Counted from the stretch's first letter, positions 22,050 to 33,610 are shown. The stretch: DNA of 64,000 nucleotides from Coix lacryma-jobi var. lacryma-jobi (GCA_009763385.1 CM019831.1:17510080-17574079), one strand, 5' to 3'. The notes: generated from the sequence alone by a model not told the origin. Numbers and translations: made by a program.

Positions 22050-22525
22050 GCCATGCCCCTCGGCCACTCCCCTCCTCTCCCCTCTACGGCCACTCCCCGG
22101 CCCAATCCCCCCGGCCCACTCCCTCCTCTGCTTCACGCGCCAGCCGCGCGCCGGCCGCGCGCCGCTGCAACCACGCCACCGTGCACCGCCGCAACGCCCG
22201 CGCCGAGTCTCCTCGTCCACCGTGCCGCGCGCCCGCAGCCACCGTCCACCGGACGGACGGAGCCAGCGGTGGCCGTGAGCCACGCCATTCTCGCCGCCGC
22301 GCGCGCGCGCCGCCGCCGAATGCGCAGAGAGAGAGGGAGGAGGAGGAGGAGGAGGAGGAGGAGGAGGAGAGGACTCACAACGGCGAGCGCAGCGGAGAGG
22401 GGACGGTGGCGCGATGATGAAGCGGCGGCGGAAAATTTCGGCAGCCTGCCGGCGTGTCTCTTTGAATTGAACTGGCGCCAGGACTTAGAAATTTTCGGGT
22501 TGACGAGTTGATCTATATAAGGAGC
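22050..22525 (-). promoter_or_regulatory. GC-rich promoter / leader of the CACTA second gene
   Basis: Read on the minus strand, a TATA-like CCTTATATAGAT at about 22511-22521 is followed by a GC-rich, CpG-rich stretch of about 450 bp with a CTC-repeat (22341-22370). It lies upstream of the Ulp1-like gene on the same strand. The open frames on either strand are Pro/Ala/Arg-rich and are best explained by composition. Promoter assignment is inference. Confidence 0.45.
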
Positions 22526-22529
22526 CTAT

Positions 22530-22680
22530 TTCTACAAGCGGTGGTCAATACCAACCGCAGGCGGTCGGTATTGACCACCGCCTGTAGAAAACTATCTCTA
22601 CATGCGGTGGTCAATACAGACCGCCTGTAGAAATGATTTCTACAGGCGGTTGGTATTGACCGCCGCCTGTATTAACTAAT
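22530..22680. repeat. Internal array of CACTA-type subterminal repeats
   Basis: At least four copies of a TACA(G/A)GCGGT(C/T/G)GGTATTGACC-type motif, in alternating orientation, able to form hairpins. They resemble subterminal repeats in form but their inner sequence (GGTCAATACC) differs from the repeats at both outer ends of the element. Confidence 0.75.
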
Positions 22681-23146
22681 TTCTAATTTTTTTAAAATGC
22701 ATTTGCATATATTGTTTAAATGATTCAAACATCCATATCTTAAAAAATATTGGTCCAAAAATTATGAAATAAATTTTTAATTGTTGAATACCAAAGTTGT
22801 AGGTAACAACATAGTGCACATCTTTTGTATAGGACGTCCCTTCATTTATTACATCTTTTATGTTCAGAGTTTTGAAATTCAAATTTTGAGAGAGTTTTGT
22901 GCAGCTTAGGGATTTAAAACTGGTTGTAATGAGAAAGTTTTGAATACCAAAGTTGAAGGGGACACCATGATCTACAACTTTTGTTTTGGTCATTACTTCA
23001 TTTGATACTGTTGTACCACACACGTTGTCCACATCTACTCCAATCTTCCGTAAAACTCACTTAAACTCATGATTTGAATACATAAAAGTGGCTCTAATGT
23101 GGCATAAAGATTACATAAATGGATTACAAGGCAAAACAAAAATAAT
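22681..23146. other. AT-rich spacer between the two CACTA genes
   Basis: No coding signal. Blocks such as TTGAATACCAAAGTTG recur at about 22782 and 22941, a degenerate duplication within the spacer. Confidence 0.45.
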
Positions 23147-24285
23147 CTAGGTAGCTACTATTCTTCCTTCTCCATCATGTCGCACCGAGGGCAATGATTT
23201 CTGTGGGATGCTTCGCTCAACATTCCTTATCCTTACTGGATGGTCGTTTACAAAGAGAGACATATCGCTGAACTCGTTAAATTCATCCTGGTCAGATACA
23301 CCATCAACTCCTATAGCTTGTTGCTTTCTAGGAAAAACTACATGACTCGGCTTGTCAGTACTTTTCTTCTCATTACGAGAAAGGATCTCTTCGGCATAGA
23401 AGACCTGTGCAGCACGGTTAGCCATTATCCACAGATCATCTTTGTAGCCAACCTTACTTAGATCAAGAACTCTGACCCCATAGTTGTTCACTGTAACATG
23501 TTTGTCTTCAACTCATTGACATCAAAACACAGAGATCTGAAATAAACCATAGTCAAGTTCCCATAAGTCCTCAACGAAGCCAAAGTATGTAGTCTCAATA
23601 CCAGTTTCAGAGTCTAAGGCCTCACATCGAACACCACTATTTTGTGCCATGCTCTTGTTGTCCTTGGACTTCGTACAGAACGTGAAACCACTAATGTCAT
23701 AAGTTTGCCATGTCGTGACTTGGCGTGATGGTCTAGATGCCAACACCTTGATGGTGCGTTCCTCAGTTGTTTCCCCATCTGGTATGTCATGCTCCGAAGC
23801 CATGAGGTGAACTTTTTTTTATGTTCCTTCATTAACCAATCATCTGTGCAGCCATGATTATGTTCGTGAAGCTCATTAATGTGTTTCTCGATCCAAGGCT
23901 CCATTATCGAAAGATGATGTAGGATTGTGATGTGCCTCAAGGATTGTATTGTAATCAAGAGGGACGATTGATTTCTTTCCCATCCTCCCTCTTCCATTCA
24001 GCCTGCCCTCATGTCTTGACAGAGGTAAACCTATTGCAACCTGGTCTTTTAGGACTTGTTGCAGAAAGGACCTCCGGACTCAATTGCCTCTTCGGTTAAG
24101 TACCCCTCTACCATGGACGCCTCAGGACGAGCACGAGTTGATACATAGCCATTTAGTATTGACATGAAACGCTCATATGTCCACATCTCATGCAAGTACA
24201 TGGGACCTAGAGCCTCTATTTGTGGAACCAAATGGACCACAAGGTGAACCATAATATCAAAGAATGCTGAGGGGACACATCTCAA
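23147..24285 (-). pseudogene. CACTA transposase C-terminal regions (DUF4218 / DUF4216-like)
   Basis: On the minus strand the chain continues from the catalytic core: 24285-24049 with FFDIMVHLVVHLVPQIEALG and MWTYERFM (DUF4218-like), then 23997-23614 with MEPWIEKHINELHE, then 23803-23522 with TYDISGFTFCTKSKD and GFVEDLWELDYG (DUF4216-like), then 23491-23147 with DDLWIMANRAAQVFYAEE. These domains follow the TNP2 core in plant En/Spm transposases and are of uncertain role. The pieces lie in different frames with stops between them, partly real introns and partly frameshifts. Assigned to the same transposase gene as 24315-26124. Confidence 0.75.
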
Positions 24286-24314
24286 ACTATGACACTGTCT
24301 CCACTGCGAATTCC

Positions 24315-26124
24315 TTAAGGGGCCAACTCATCACGGTTAATCACTTTTTGTGAGATCCTGTTGAAGAAGTAGCACAACCGTGTGACTGCAACCTTGATCC
24401 ATACTGGATTTATAGCCCTGATGGCAATAGGGAGGAAAGTAGTCAGCATGACATGACAATCATGTGAGTTGTAGTTGGTGAGTGTAAGGTCTTTCATTGA
24501 CACAATACTCTGTATGCTAGAGCAGAACCCATGGGACTTTCAAATGCTTGAACCACACACACATCGCATGTTTTTCTTCATTGTTGAGGTTGTAGCTTGC
24601 TGTCGGGAGGTGGTACTTCCCATTTTCTTGAAGCACAGGGTGAAGTTCATTTTTTATGTCTAACTGTACCATGTCCATGCGTGATTCAGTCCTTCCTTGT
24701 CTTCCCCTTCATGTCTAGTAAGGTTCCAATTAGGCTTTCAAACACGTTCTTCTGGACATGCATACCATCGATTGCGTGGCGAACGTCTAACTCTGGACAG
24801 TATGACAGATACTCAAAGAAAATAGACTTTTTCTTGAATGTAGCCCCTGGAGTTGGTTTGACATCCTTTCTAGGTTTTCCGTCTTTTGTCTTCTTCCCAA
24901 AAAAAATTGAGTTTGCTGACTAGGTTGAAAACTCTTTTGCCTTTACTGTTACCTGATGGAGCAGTAGAATGTAGTTCAACATTATTGTCGAAATACTTAT
25001 CCATATTTTTCTGGCGGTACCTGTGTCCTTTCGATAAGAAGCGTCTGTGTCTCATGTACACTATCTTCTTAGATGCATTAAGGGACACGTAAGCGGTTTC
25101 ATCTATGCATACGACACAACCAACCTTTCCCTTGAACTGCCCTGATAATGTGAAGAGAGCAGGGTAATCGTTGATCGTAACAAAGATAATTGCTCTTAGT
25201 GTGAATGATTCTTTGTGGTACTCGTCGAACATTTTAACACCTGTTTCCCACAATATCTTCATGTCCTCCATTAAGGGCTCCAAGAAAACATCCATGTCAA
25301 CTCCAGGCTGTGTAGGTCCAGAGATAAGGATGGTTAGCAAAAGGTACTTTCGCTTCTGCATCAACCATGGAGGAAGGTTGTAGATGGTGAGGATCACCGG
25401 CCATGTGCTGTGCTTGCTGCTTCTCTTAGCAAATGGATTCATTCCGTCAGTACTCAATGCGAACCTAACATTTCTTGGTTCCTTTGCAAAGTCCATGTGG
25501 TTTTCATTGAAATCTTTTCACTGCTGGCCATCGGCTGGCCGGGTGCTGAAGCTTCCCATCGTCTTTGTGGTCATCAGAAGCATGCCAGCTCATAAGTTTG
25601 GCATCCTCTGGGTTAGCGAACAAACACCTCAATCGATCGACCACAGGTAGGTACCACATCACCAAAGCATGAATCTTTTTCTGCGCATAATAGTCTACTT
25701 CTTGTTTTTCTTTCCTGGTGGATTTTGAACTACTCTTTAGGGTCTTTTGTTGGGTCCTCTTTCGCTTGGTTTCTTTACACACGGAGGCAGCACACTCTTC
25801 CTCTCTGTAGTCTTTATTCGTCTTGTATCTACTTGCACCACAATTTGGACAACTATCCAAATCCTTATAATCAGCACCTCGATACATGATACAATGATTT
25901 CTGCACGCGTGGATCTTCTCAACACCCATCGTCAGTGGACTGATTAGCTTCTTGGCATAGTATGTGTTAGCAGGCACTTTGTTCTCCTTAGGAAGCATGT
26001 CTGCAATAATACTCAATAACGCATCGAAGCCAGCATCAGAAAGACCATACCTAGCTTTGCACACTGTCGGGCCCTCATCCTGAGAGTACAAACATCCCCA
26101 TATTTGCGCCAGGATCATGCACAA
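24315..26124 (-). pseudogene. TNP2-like CACTA transposase, catalytic core
   Basis: Frames 26124-25504 and 25496-24870 on the minus strand together form the Transposase_21 (TNP2) region: KARYGLSDAGFDALL, a CPNCGASRY zinc-knuckle-like motif, then RNVRFALSTDGMNPF and LTILISGPTQPG. This protein binds the CACTA ends and catalyses cut-and-paste movement. The join between the two frames shows a one-base shift near 25540 and a TGA at 25518-25520 where the family has Trp. The 24503-24315 piece continues with SHDCHVMLTTFLPIAIRAI. The core is therefore dead, although its amino-acid motifs remain easy to read, so inactivation is not very old. Confidence 0.85.
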
Positions 26125-29100
26125 ATATGTACGGGATTAACAGAAATGATATACAGATTTAAAGATAAATACCGAACTTTATTAATCTAGCGAATAAAAG
26201 GGTTCATACATAAAGGGTCTGGGGTTCACACCTAGGTAGGTGATATATTACAACAGGGTCAAGGCTTTTATTTATATCACTTGACCAAAACACACTACTG
26301 GGGTGGTCGCGTAACAGGGTGCGGAAGCTACTAAGGCGGTGGTCGATGCGTAGCGGCGTCTATCCTCACAGGCAAGCTAGAGCGTAGGCGTAGACCCTAT
26401 CCTAACGATTCCTTCATGGTCGCGGTCGCTATCACTGGTTCTCCTGGAAGTCATCCTCGTTGTAGCCAGGTTCTCCTTCGTCTTCATAATCTATGAGTCA
26501 ACAACGGGTGAGTACATAGAGTACTCAGCAAGTCCTATAGGAATAGCAAGAATAAAAGAGAGGTTGGGCCCTAGGAGAGTGGCATCCTTCTCGCTAGTTC
26601 CCGGTTAGTTTAGAAACATAGGCAACATTATCACAAGTTCATAGTTGTGCTAGTGCAAGAATTGTAATTAACCTAACCATAGGTGACCTCATCTCGGCGA
26701 TTGCCCATAACCAAGGACGTGGCTATTCGAATAGGATTTGAAGTTATACTACTGCAGCAGTTGTCCAATTTTCCCCACACGATGGAGTGGACTCGACCAT
26801 GATCAGTGGCCTCGTCTACTCCAACAAAGCTCATACACGAGAGGACGCATCCATAGGGTCCATGTAACCCTCACCACGGTTTACATAGGGGCCGGAAAAC
26901 AGACCACACATGGTCTAACTGGCCAAAATAATATCATAAAAGAGGGGCTCGCACACGGCCCAACAGGAATTTAACGTGGAGGATCAAAACTTAGCAAACA
27001 CGCTGATTGGGGCCACGAGAGATCACTTAGCAGTCGTGCCTTCTCCTGTCAAACCGTTGTCTCCCGACCTCCAGGTAGGTGTTACACTTATGCCTATCGG
27101 GGTGTGAAACTAGGCCTACCCATATAGGCGTGTGGCTGGACGCGTTTCTGACCAAATTTGGTGGCCTATGAAAACTACTCAATATGGTGAACAAGTGCCT
27201 CCTAGGTAGAGTTCCTCAACAGGCGAGTCTACCCCAACATGTTATATCCGCATATAAGCATCCCCCACTTGTTCCCATTAATTCAAGTTTGCCTTTAAGC
27301 ACATGAACATATCAGAGTTGTCCATTACTCAGTCAAATTTACCATACGATATTCCAATCATATAATCATCAGTGAGTGATTAATTAGATGAGAGTGGGGT
27401 TAGGACTTGCCTTCGTTGCAGCTCACAGTTCCTGATTCCTGGTAATCCGGGTCGTCTTCTTCCTGGTAGTCCTCTCCTTCTGCCGATCGATCCGACGGAA
27501 ACGATAAGCACAAACAAAGAAACAAACATCACAAACAAACATATGTTGAGCAAAAGGGTTACTCTCAGGTTGGTCACTTTTAGATTATTTTTATAAAATT
27601 TTTAGAAGAGGTTTCATAATTTTTGGAGTCAAAACATGAAAGATATGATTTTTATAAGTTTAAACATATAGGTTGGAAATTAATAACTAGTTTCTATAAT
27701 CATTTTTGGAAAACTAATTATGGGGTAAAGTTACTGAGTGTATGTAGTATTTTAGGAATTTTTCTGGAATTTTTCTCCAAAGGGAAATAGGATTTCTAGC
27801 CTCTTGTGTACACTAGCCGGGTGCACCTAGCAATTTCCAACGCGTCTGTGAGGGAGGTTCCACGGGTCTACGGCACTGTGCCATGGACGCGCACCCCACG
27901 GTCTCTGGTTCACGTGGACCAAGCGCACAGAGGAAGGAGAGAGTGGGGATTCGGCCGACAGCCACTGACGCGCGGGTCCCGCATGTCGGCCACTCATGGT
28001 GACTGACGCGTGGGCTCCCCACGGTCTCCCCACTGCAATGGGGGGGGGTAACGGCGTCGCGTGGGTCCCGCATGCCAGCCACTAGATGGCAACGGTGTTA
28101 GGTGGCGCCGCCCTTAAGCTCATCGGGAAGCAGAGGAAGGCCCCGACCTCGCCGGGGTCGGCTCCGCCTGCGGTGTGGCTCCTCCCTGACCATAACCATC
28201 TCTGGTAGCATGCTCTGTTCTCGTTCCCGTATCCTCCTGTCCACCAGAGAGGGAAAGCGGAGCACCGTGCGGGTCTCGGCGGCTCGCCAGAGTTCCCGCG
28301 GCAGCATTGCTTCGCTGTGACTTAGGGAGGGGGGTCTTTCCATCCGTGTTCTGGCGCATTGCGTGCGTTTGGATGTGTCCCGTGTGCTAGTGTGTTCCCA
28401 ACCTTCTGATTGTGCTCGAGTTGGAGCTCACTGCCAGCAATGGCGGCTCGGACAGCGGCGCCCATGGTGGCCAGCCGCTTTGGGCCGGTAGAGGTAGGGA
28501 TGGAGAGGGGAAATGGAAGGGAATGGGTTGGTGAAGCTTACCCTTGCACCAATTCGGCCGTCAGGCCTCTCCCTGGCCTTCAATTGAGCTCGAACTCGTC
28601 GGCGGTGTGGTGGCTCCGATTTGGGGAAAGATGGAAATTGGAGAAGAGGAAAGCGGTAGGGGTGAATTAGGGGTGGCAATGCGGTAGAGGAGTTTGCCGC
28701 GAAGCTTTCAGTGGCCTCAATTCGGAGCGGGGTGCCTTTTATAGGCTGGCAATGGCGGTGGCGGCCGGAGGGTCGGTTCAGAATATTTCCTCCGCAATTT
28801 CTCGAGCTCTTGAGGTCCTCCGATCACCGTACGCTATCCCTCGTTCTCACCGCGTTGCGCTAGGTCGGTTCACCGATGGTTCTTGTCACCAGTAAGGCGG
28901 CTCCTCGCCTTGGCTTGTCATAGCCATTAATGGCGTCGACGGCAGCGCTGCTCTCCTCTCTGCCTTCCCTGGCCTCGGTAGGTGACGCCGTACCGCGCAG
29001 AAAGGCGGTGCCGGGGGTGGAAACGACGTGTCGGGCGAGCTTTCGCGATGGTCAGCGGCAACAGCGCCGAGTGGGTCACGGCGGTCGACTCACTCTGCTT

Positions 29101-29608
29101 CGTCACATCGTCTCGGAGGAGACGAAGCTGACGGTCGGGCCCCACTTGTCATCCGTAGGGTGAGGGAGAACGGAGCCGGTCAGGTTGGCGCTGCGCTCGC
29201 GTGGCGTTGGGCCGCGGCCCACGCGAGTGAGGCGGGAGGAGGGGGCGCGGCTGGCTTGGGCTCGGTTCGGTCTTGGCCCAGCCGGAAGGGGTGGAGGGCG
29301 CGGGAGAGGGAGCAGGAGGGGATCGGGCCGAAAGGAATTGAGGCCCACGCCAGTTTTCCTTTTCCCTTTTCTATTTCCATTTCCCATTGAGTCAAATTCC
29401 TTTGGGTTTTGAATTTAAACTGGATTTCCAAAAGTTTCCAACTGAGTGCTACCATATTGCTCAACATATTCCACACAACCAAACAAGAAAGGATTATGTT
29501 GTCCTATTTTATTCTAATTATGTTTCCTAAAAGGTTAGTCTAGGTCAAGTTTTAATTTGGTTCAAATTTTTAGTGATTTTCAAAACTTGGAAAATTAGGG
29601 GTGTCACA
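26125..29608 (-). mobile_element. Probable solo LTR of a Ty3/gypsy element (long, Tekay/Del-like) inside the transposase gene
   Basis: This 3.5-kb block splits the transposase between its N-terminal frame and the KARYGLSD segment. On the minus strand it starts TGTGACACCCC, a start seen in long plant gypsy LTRs; contains CCTATAAAAGG (28735-28745) as a TATA box; has a GAGTACTCTATGTACTCACC stretch (about 26507-26527); and carries AATAAA at about 26180. No gag, pol or integrase motif occurs. I could not define an exact target duplication (GTGTG versus TTGTG at best), so the boundaries are approximate and the solo-LTR call is inference. A large intron with captured DNA is the alternative. Confidence 0.5.
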
Positions 29609-30224
29609 CACACCAACAACTTAAGCACAGACCGCAACGTCGTGAACTCTTTGGTGCAACCCTTAGACTCATCATACAAAGGCTCTTCTGCTGCCTTCAT
29701 CAAGGTCTCCATACCTTTCATGAAGAACATTGATGGATCTTCCACATGACGCAACATTGCCTCTAAAATTCTGCATCTTCCGCAGCCATATTATTTGGCA
29801 GCACATTAGTTCTCACATTTTCATTTCCTCCTGCGAAACCATGATCTCCAACATTTGGCACAGCATGTTCGGCGTCAGGTTGTTGTGTCTCCTGTACAAA
29901 CTGAAACCCACCATCAACCATATCTTCACCATCGACGTCGATGTTCGCAGGGTTTCCAGTTGTATAAGGCGCAGAGCTACCCTCTTCATGCTTTGTCCAA
30001 ATCAAGTAATCATTCATAAATCCTCGGCGGACCAGATGAGAAAGGATTTGTTGAGTGTTATCAAATACAACCACATTTCTGCAGTCCATGCACGGACAAT
30101 GTATGTGTGTCTTCTTTGTTCTCCAAGCATGATTCTTAGTGGCATCAATAAACATATGGACCTCGGGTATGTATAATGGATCTAGTCTTGATAACTTATA
30201 CATCCAGAATGACCTCTCCATCAT
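29609..30224 (-). pseudogene. CACTA transposase N-terminal part (Transpos_assoc-like)
   Basis: The exon follows a TTTCTTTACAG acceptor at about 30228 on the minus strand. It begins MERSFWMYKLSRLDP and carries the Cys/His pattern HIHCPCMDCRN, as in the Transpos_assoc domain at the N-terminus of plant CACTA transposases. The frame ends with a stop at 29763, and the next homologous segment (DPSMFFMKGMETL, 29757-29620) is one base out of frame at a T-run. The chain then ends at the presumed LTR insertion. A leader intron upstream of the ATG is suggested by the acceptor site. Confidence 0.75.
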
Positions 30225-30299
30225 TACCTGTAAAGAAACAATAAATTGATTGAAATCAATGTAAAAAGTAACCATATCTAGAGATTATATATTTGCTAG

Positions 30300-31195
30300 G
30301 TGAAACCCTAGATCTAAAAATTGAATCATCAAATTGAGCAAGAATGAGCAAATTGAGACAAGAGGGACACAAACTAACCTTTCTTGTTAATCTCCTTCCA
30401 AGAAATGAAGATCAAAACCTCTCCCCTTTCTTGTTAATCTCCTTCCAAGAAATGAAGATCAAAACCTCTCCCCTTGTATTTTGTAAAATCTGGACCTCCA
30501 AAATCGCCTCTAATGGAAGGTGGCGGCGAGAAACAGTGCTACTCGGGGAGGAAAGAGGGGGGTATTTATACCAGAGATAGCACATGCGGTTAGCTAGGAA
30601 TTATTTAACCATCTTAAGCAAGCTCACTCATTAACCTAGGTATTCTTCTCTCTCACTCATGGGTGAAACCCTAGATCTAAAAAGTGAGTCATCAAATTGA
30701 GCAAGAATGAGCAAATTGAGGCAAGAGGGACACAAAATAACCTAAAAAACAATTGAGAAATAAACAACATAATAAAAAACATAAAATTATATAAAAACCT
30801 ACATTTCCTTCTCTACATAAATACTCAAGAACACACCATTATACATGGAAACAAGGAAAAATATCATGCATAAACAAAATTAAAAAGTAAACACGAAGCA
30901 GTATAGATGAGAGACATTATTTAACCATCTTAAGCAAGCTCACTCAACCTAGGTATTCTTCTCTCTCACTCATGGGTGAAACCCTAGATCTAAAAAGTGA
31001 ATCATCAAATTGAGCAAGAATGAGCAAATTGAGGCAAGAGGGACACAAACTAACATTTCTTGTTAATCTCCTTCCAAGAAATGAAGATCAAAACCTCTCT
31101 CCTTGTATTTTGTAAAATCTGGACCTCCAAAATCGCCTCCAATGGAAGGTGGCGGCGAGAAACAGTGTTGCTCGGGGAGGAAGAGGGGGTATTTA
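30300..31195. repeat. Repeated leader region upstream of the CACTA transposase
   Basis: GAAACCCTAGATCTAAAAA with the following CATCAAATTGAGCAAGAATG occurs at about 30303, 30666 and 30978. TCTCCTTCCAAGAAATGAAG occurs at about 30389, 30439 and 31068. The larger block ending in AATGGAAGGTGGCGGCGAGA is present twice (to about 30530 and 31160). Thus the promoter/leader has been duplicated over about 680 bp, with one copy further expanded. Confidence 0.8.
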
Positions 31196-31199
31196 TACC

Positions 31200-31440
31200 A
31201 GAGACAGCACAGACGGTTGTCTTAATCCAACCGCCAGTGAAAATGGTGGTATTTACACAGGCGGGTTGGCTAAGCCAACCGCCAGTGGAAATGCATTTAC
31301 CGCCTGTATAAATGGTCCATTTACACTGGCGGTAGAGTTATTTCCACTAGCGGTTGTTAACTGTTCACGACCCCTTTTATATCACAGGCGCGTGATAACT
31401 AAAACCGCTTGTGCTATAAATAGGGGGTGCCAGCTATGAG
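31200..31440. repeat. Right subterminal repeats of the CACTA element
   Basis: Several AACCGCCAGTG / CACTGGCGGT motifs in both orientations, forming hairpins, adjacent to the right terminus CTACTAGTG. The inner sequence (GGTTGGCTTA-type) differs from the left-end repeats. Confidence 0.75.
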
Positions 31441-31459
31441 CAGTATTCTACTAGTGATT

Positions 31460-31870
31460 ATTACCTACTTTGTCATGTGTATCTCCTTGTCCTCTTGCTC
31501 ATTTCGGACCTTCTCGAACTCGATGAACTTGTTCACAAACATATGCATGGTTGCTAATAATGTTTTAAATAGCGGGCTAAGGCGTTTAGCGGTATGTAGT
31601 AGAATATAGCGGCTAAATTGTACATTAATACAAATAGTGGCACTCTGTCTCAAAAGGCTATAGTGGCAGCTTTAGCGGGACATTTAATTAAAACTATGCA
31701 TGGGTGCTGATCTCTGGATAAATAATTACTTTAGCATGTGGTTCACACTCTCACTCTGTTGTGTGCTCGTCATGCCCGCACAAAATACATTCATGAAGTA
31801 AGGCCTAGCCTACATATATACCCCGCTTCTTGTATATTCTTATCAGGACCTTGTTCTTCTCAAGGAGGTA
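31460..31870. other. Intergenic, element relic
   Basis: No gene. The stretch TTTTAAATAGCGGGCTAAGG at about 31562 to TTTAGCGGGACATTTAATTAAAA at 31695 has weak inverse symmetry (TTTAGCGG / CCGCTAAA) and may be an old DNA element, but ends are unclear. Confidence 0.35.
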
Positions 31871-32137
31871 CTCGCTCCATCTCAAATTATAAGTCATTCC
31901 AACAATCTTACAGAGTCAAAGATTTTTAACTTTGACCAAATTTATATAATAAAATAATAACATTTATGATACCAACTAAGTATTATTAGATTCTTCATTA
32001 ATTACTTTTTCAGTTTTTCATAATATACATATTTAATTTCATAAATCTTTGAGCTTCTCTCTATAATTTTGGTCAAAGTTAAAAAACTTTGACTCTCCAA
32101 GATTCTTAAAATGGCTTATAATTTGAGACAGAGAGAG
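31871..32137. mobile_element. Stowaway-like MITE
   Basis: CTCGCTCCATCTCAAATTATAAG at the left pairs with CTTATAATTTGAGACAGAGAGAG at the right. TA duplication at 31869-31870 and 32138-32139. Length 267 bp, no ORF of note. Confidence 0.9.
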
Positions 32138-32139
32138 TA

Positions 32140-32436
32140 TTTTCTTAACAGCTGCCGCCATGCATCTCCTTTCAAACTTCATTGCCGACACCACCTCAGT
32201 CACTAGTCTGTGAGTTGAATTCCTTCTTGAACCCCACGTGTTCTTAGTGTGCACACATTTCCTAACCACTGCTTTGCCTTGCTTATTAGAACATGCAACT
32301 GCTTGCACCATCGATGCCTAGTGTCCTTTTAGAGTCGTCTTGATCGCTGCTGCCATATAATAGCCTGACATTGATCTGTTGCCACAACAAACAGAAATGA
32401 TTTTTCACATTAGGTAGTATCCATTATATATACTCT
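32140..32436. other. Spacer between two MITEs
   Basis: No coding signal recognised; the minus-strand open frame here has no motif. Confidence 0.4.
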
Positions 32437-32439
32437 TTA

Positions 32440-32680
32440 GGCCTTGTTTAGTTTCTCCAACTTCCCCCAAATATTTCTAGATTCCCCGTCACATCAATCT
32501 TTAGCTAGATGCATGGAGTATTAAATGTAGGTAAAAAAAATAATTGATTGTAGTTTTAGTATCTACATGTCGAGACGAATCTTTTGAGCCTAGTTGGTCC
32601 ATGTTTGGACAAAGTTTGTCAAATAACAACAAAAGTGCTACAGTGCAGATTCCAAATATTTGTCGGAACTAAACAAGCCC
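32440..32680. mobile_element. Tourist-like MITE (PIF/Harbinger-related)
   Basis: Ends GGCCTTGTTTAGTTT and AACTAAACAAGCCC are inverse complements with one mismatch. The 3-bp target duplication TTA lies on both sides (32437-32439 and 32681-32683), as for PIF/Harbinger-derived MITEs. Length 241 bp. Confidence 0.9.
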
Positions 32681-32797
32681 TTACATTATTGGTACATATG
32701 CGAATGCTCTGCGTAGCTAACACTAATGTTGAAAGCGCCATTGACTTTTAATTACCTGTACATCAGCATGCATGGTGGATGGTTCCTTCCTTATATA

Positions 32798-33610
32798 TGT
32801 TGGTATATTATGGGTCAAGCCATATAATATATTCAATAATTAATAAACTCTATGATTTATATTAAATAATATTTATTGGTTTATTACCATGATGATGGGC
32901 CACATGCATGCATGCATTACCGTCGGTTGGTTTATCATGCATGCGTGCGTTATCGTCGGTTAGCTTGACCATTGAAGGTGGGCAAATGGGCAACGGAAGA
33001 CACATTAGATATGTAATGAGCAATCAATATTCCACTTTATTCCACTTTGCCAACAATGTGTCTTGAATATATGAGTTACGGAAGTTCTTTTTATTTCCAT
33101 TTATTAGTTGGCAAATGACAAAGTGAATACGGGAGTTTCCGACTCTAGCATTGATTGTTTTATCTACCTCCTGATCTTCGTGTGCCTGTTCACTATCACA
33201 TCGGTGCAAGGATAAATTCTCAACCCTCACATTTGGCCTGGTGTCTGTTTTTGAACACACAACCAAAAAGTTCTTGCTGTCACTAGCTTCCTCGTCCCAT
33301 GACTTGAGCGCACAAGGCCTTGGGAGAGTAGGAGCCTCCGGAACGTACGTCGGCAACGAGTTCACCTGCTCGGGTGGAGATCGGCGATCACATTTTTGGG
33401 GAGTGTCTGTCGCCGACACGACTACTCGCTGGTGGTGATCTTCTTCTTCCCCAACGACGAGGTCTTCACTGCGTTCTTTCTGCACAGCTTCGAGCGGGAC
33501 GACTACATCAACAAAAGCATCATGTCGCTGTCGGGTGCTTCCGGCTCTGCCGCTGGGTATACGACTTTGCAACATCCTCTTTACTTTATGTTGAAAACCT
33601 TATTGGTTAG
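32798..33610 (+). repeat. Left LTR of the outer copia element, 5' part
   Basis: Matches 52965-53818 closely, by eye about 2% different. It ends at the GTTAG target of the nested element; the remaining 181 bp of this LTR continue at 46329-46509. The antisense open frame 33024-33575 is present in both LTRs simply because they are copies. Confidence 0.9.

Larger units (their letters stand above)
19437..31456 (-). mobile_element. 12.0-kb CACTA (En/Spm) element with intact ends
   Basis: The left end reads CACTAGTA and the right end TACTAGTG, with the 3-bp target duplication ATT on both sides (19434-19436 and 31457-31459). Subterminal regions carry ACAGGCGGT / ACCGCCTGT repeats at both ends (19455-19600 and 31205-31400). 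Two genes lie on the minus strand: a TNP2-like transposase (30224 to 23147) and a Ulp1-like protease gene (about 21240 to 19945). A 3.5-kb insertion splits the transposase. Structure is that of an autonomous element; coding capacity is lost. Confidence 0.9.

Noticed and set aside
22047..22511. 154-codon plus-strand Pro/Ala/Arg-rich open frame
   Set aside because: Long frames are open in several phases because of very high GC; no motif; it lies antisense to the presumed leader of the CACTA second gene.
27813..29390. Several GC-rich frames in the presumed solo LTR as a captured gene
   Set aside because: Frames overlap on both strands without motif or splice logic; the TATA box and LTR-like start explain the block better, though a capture is not excluded.
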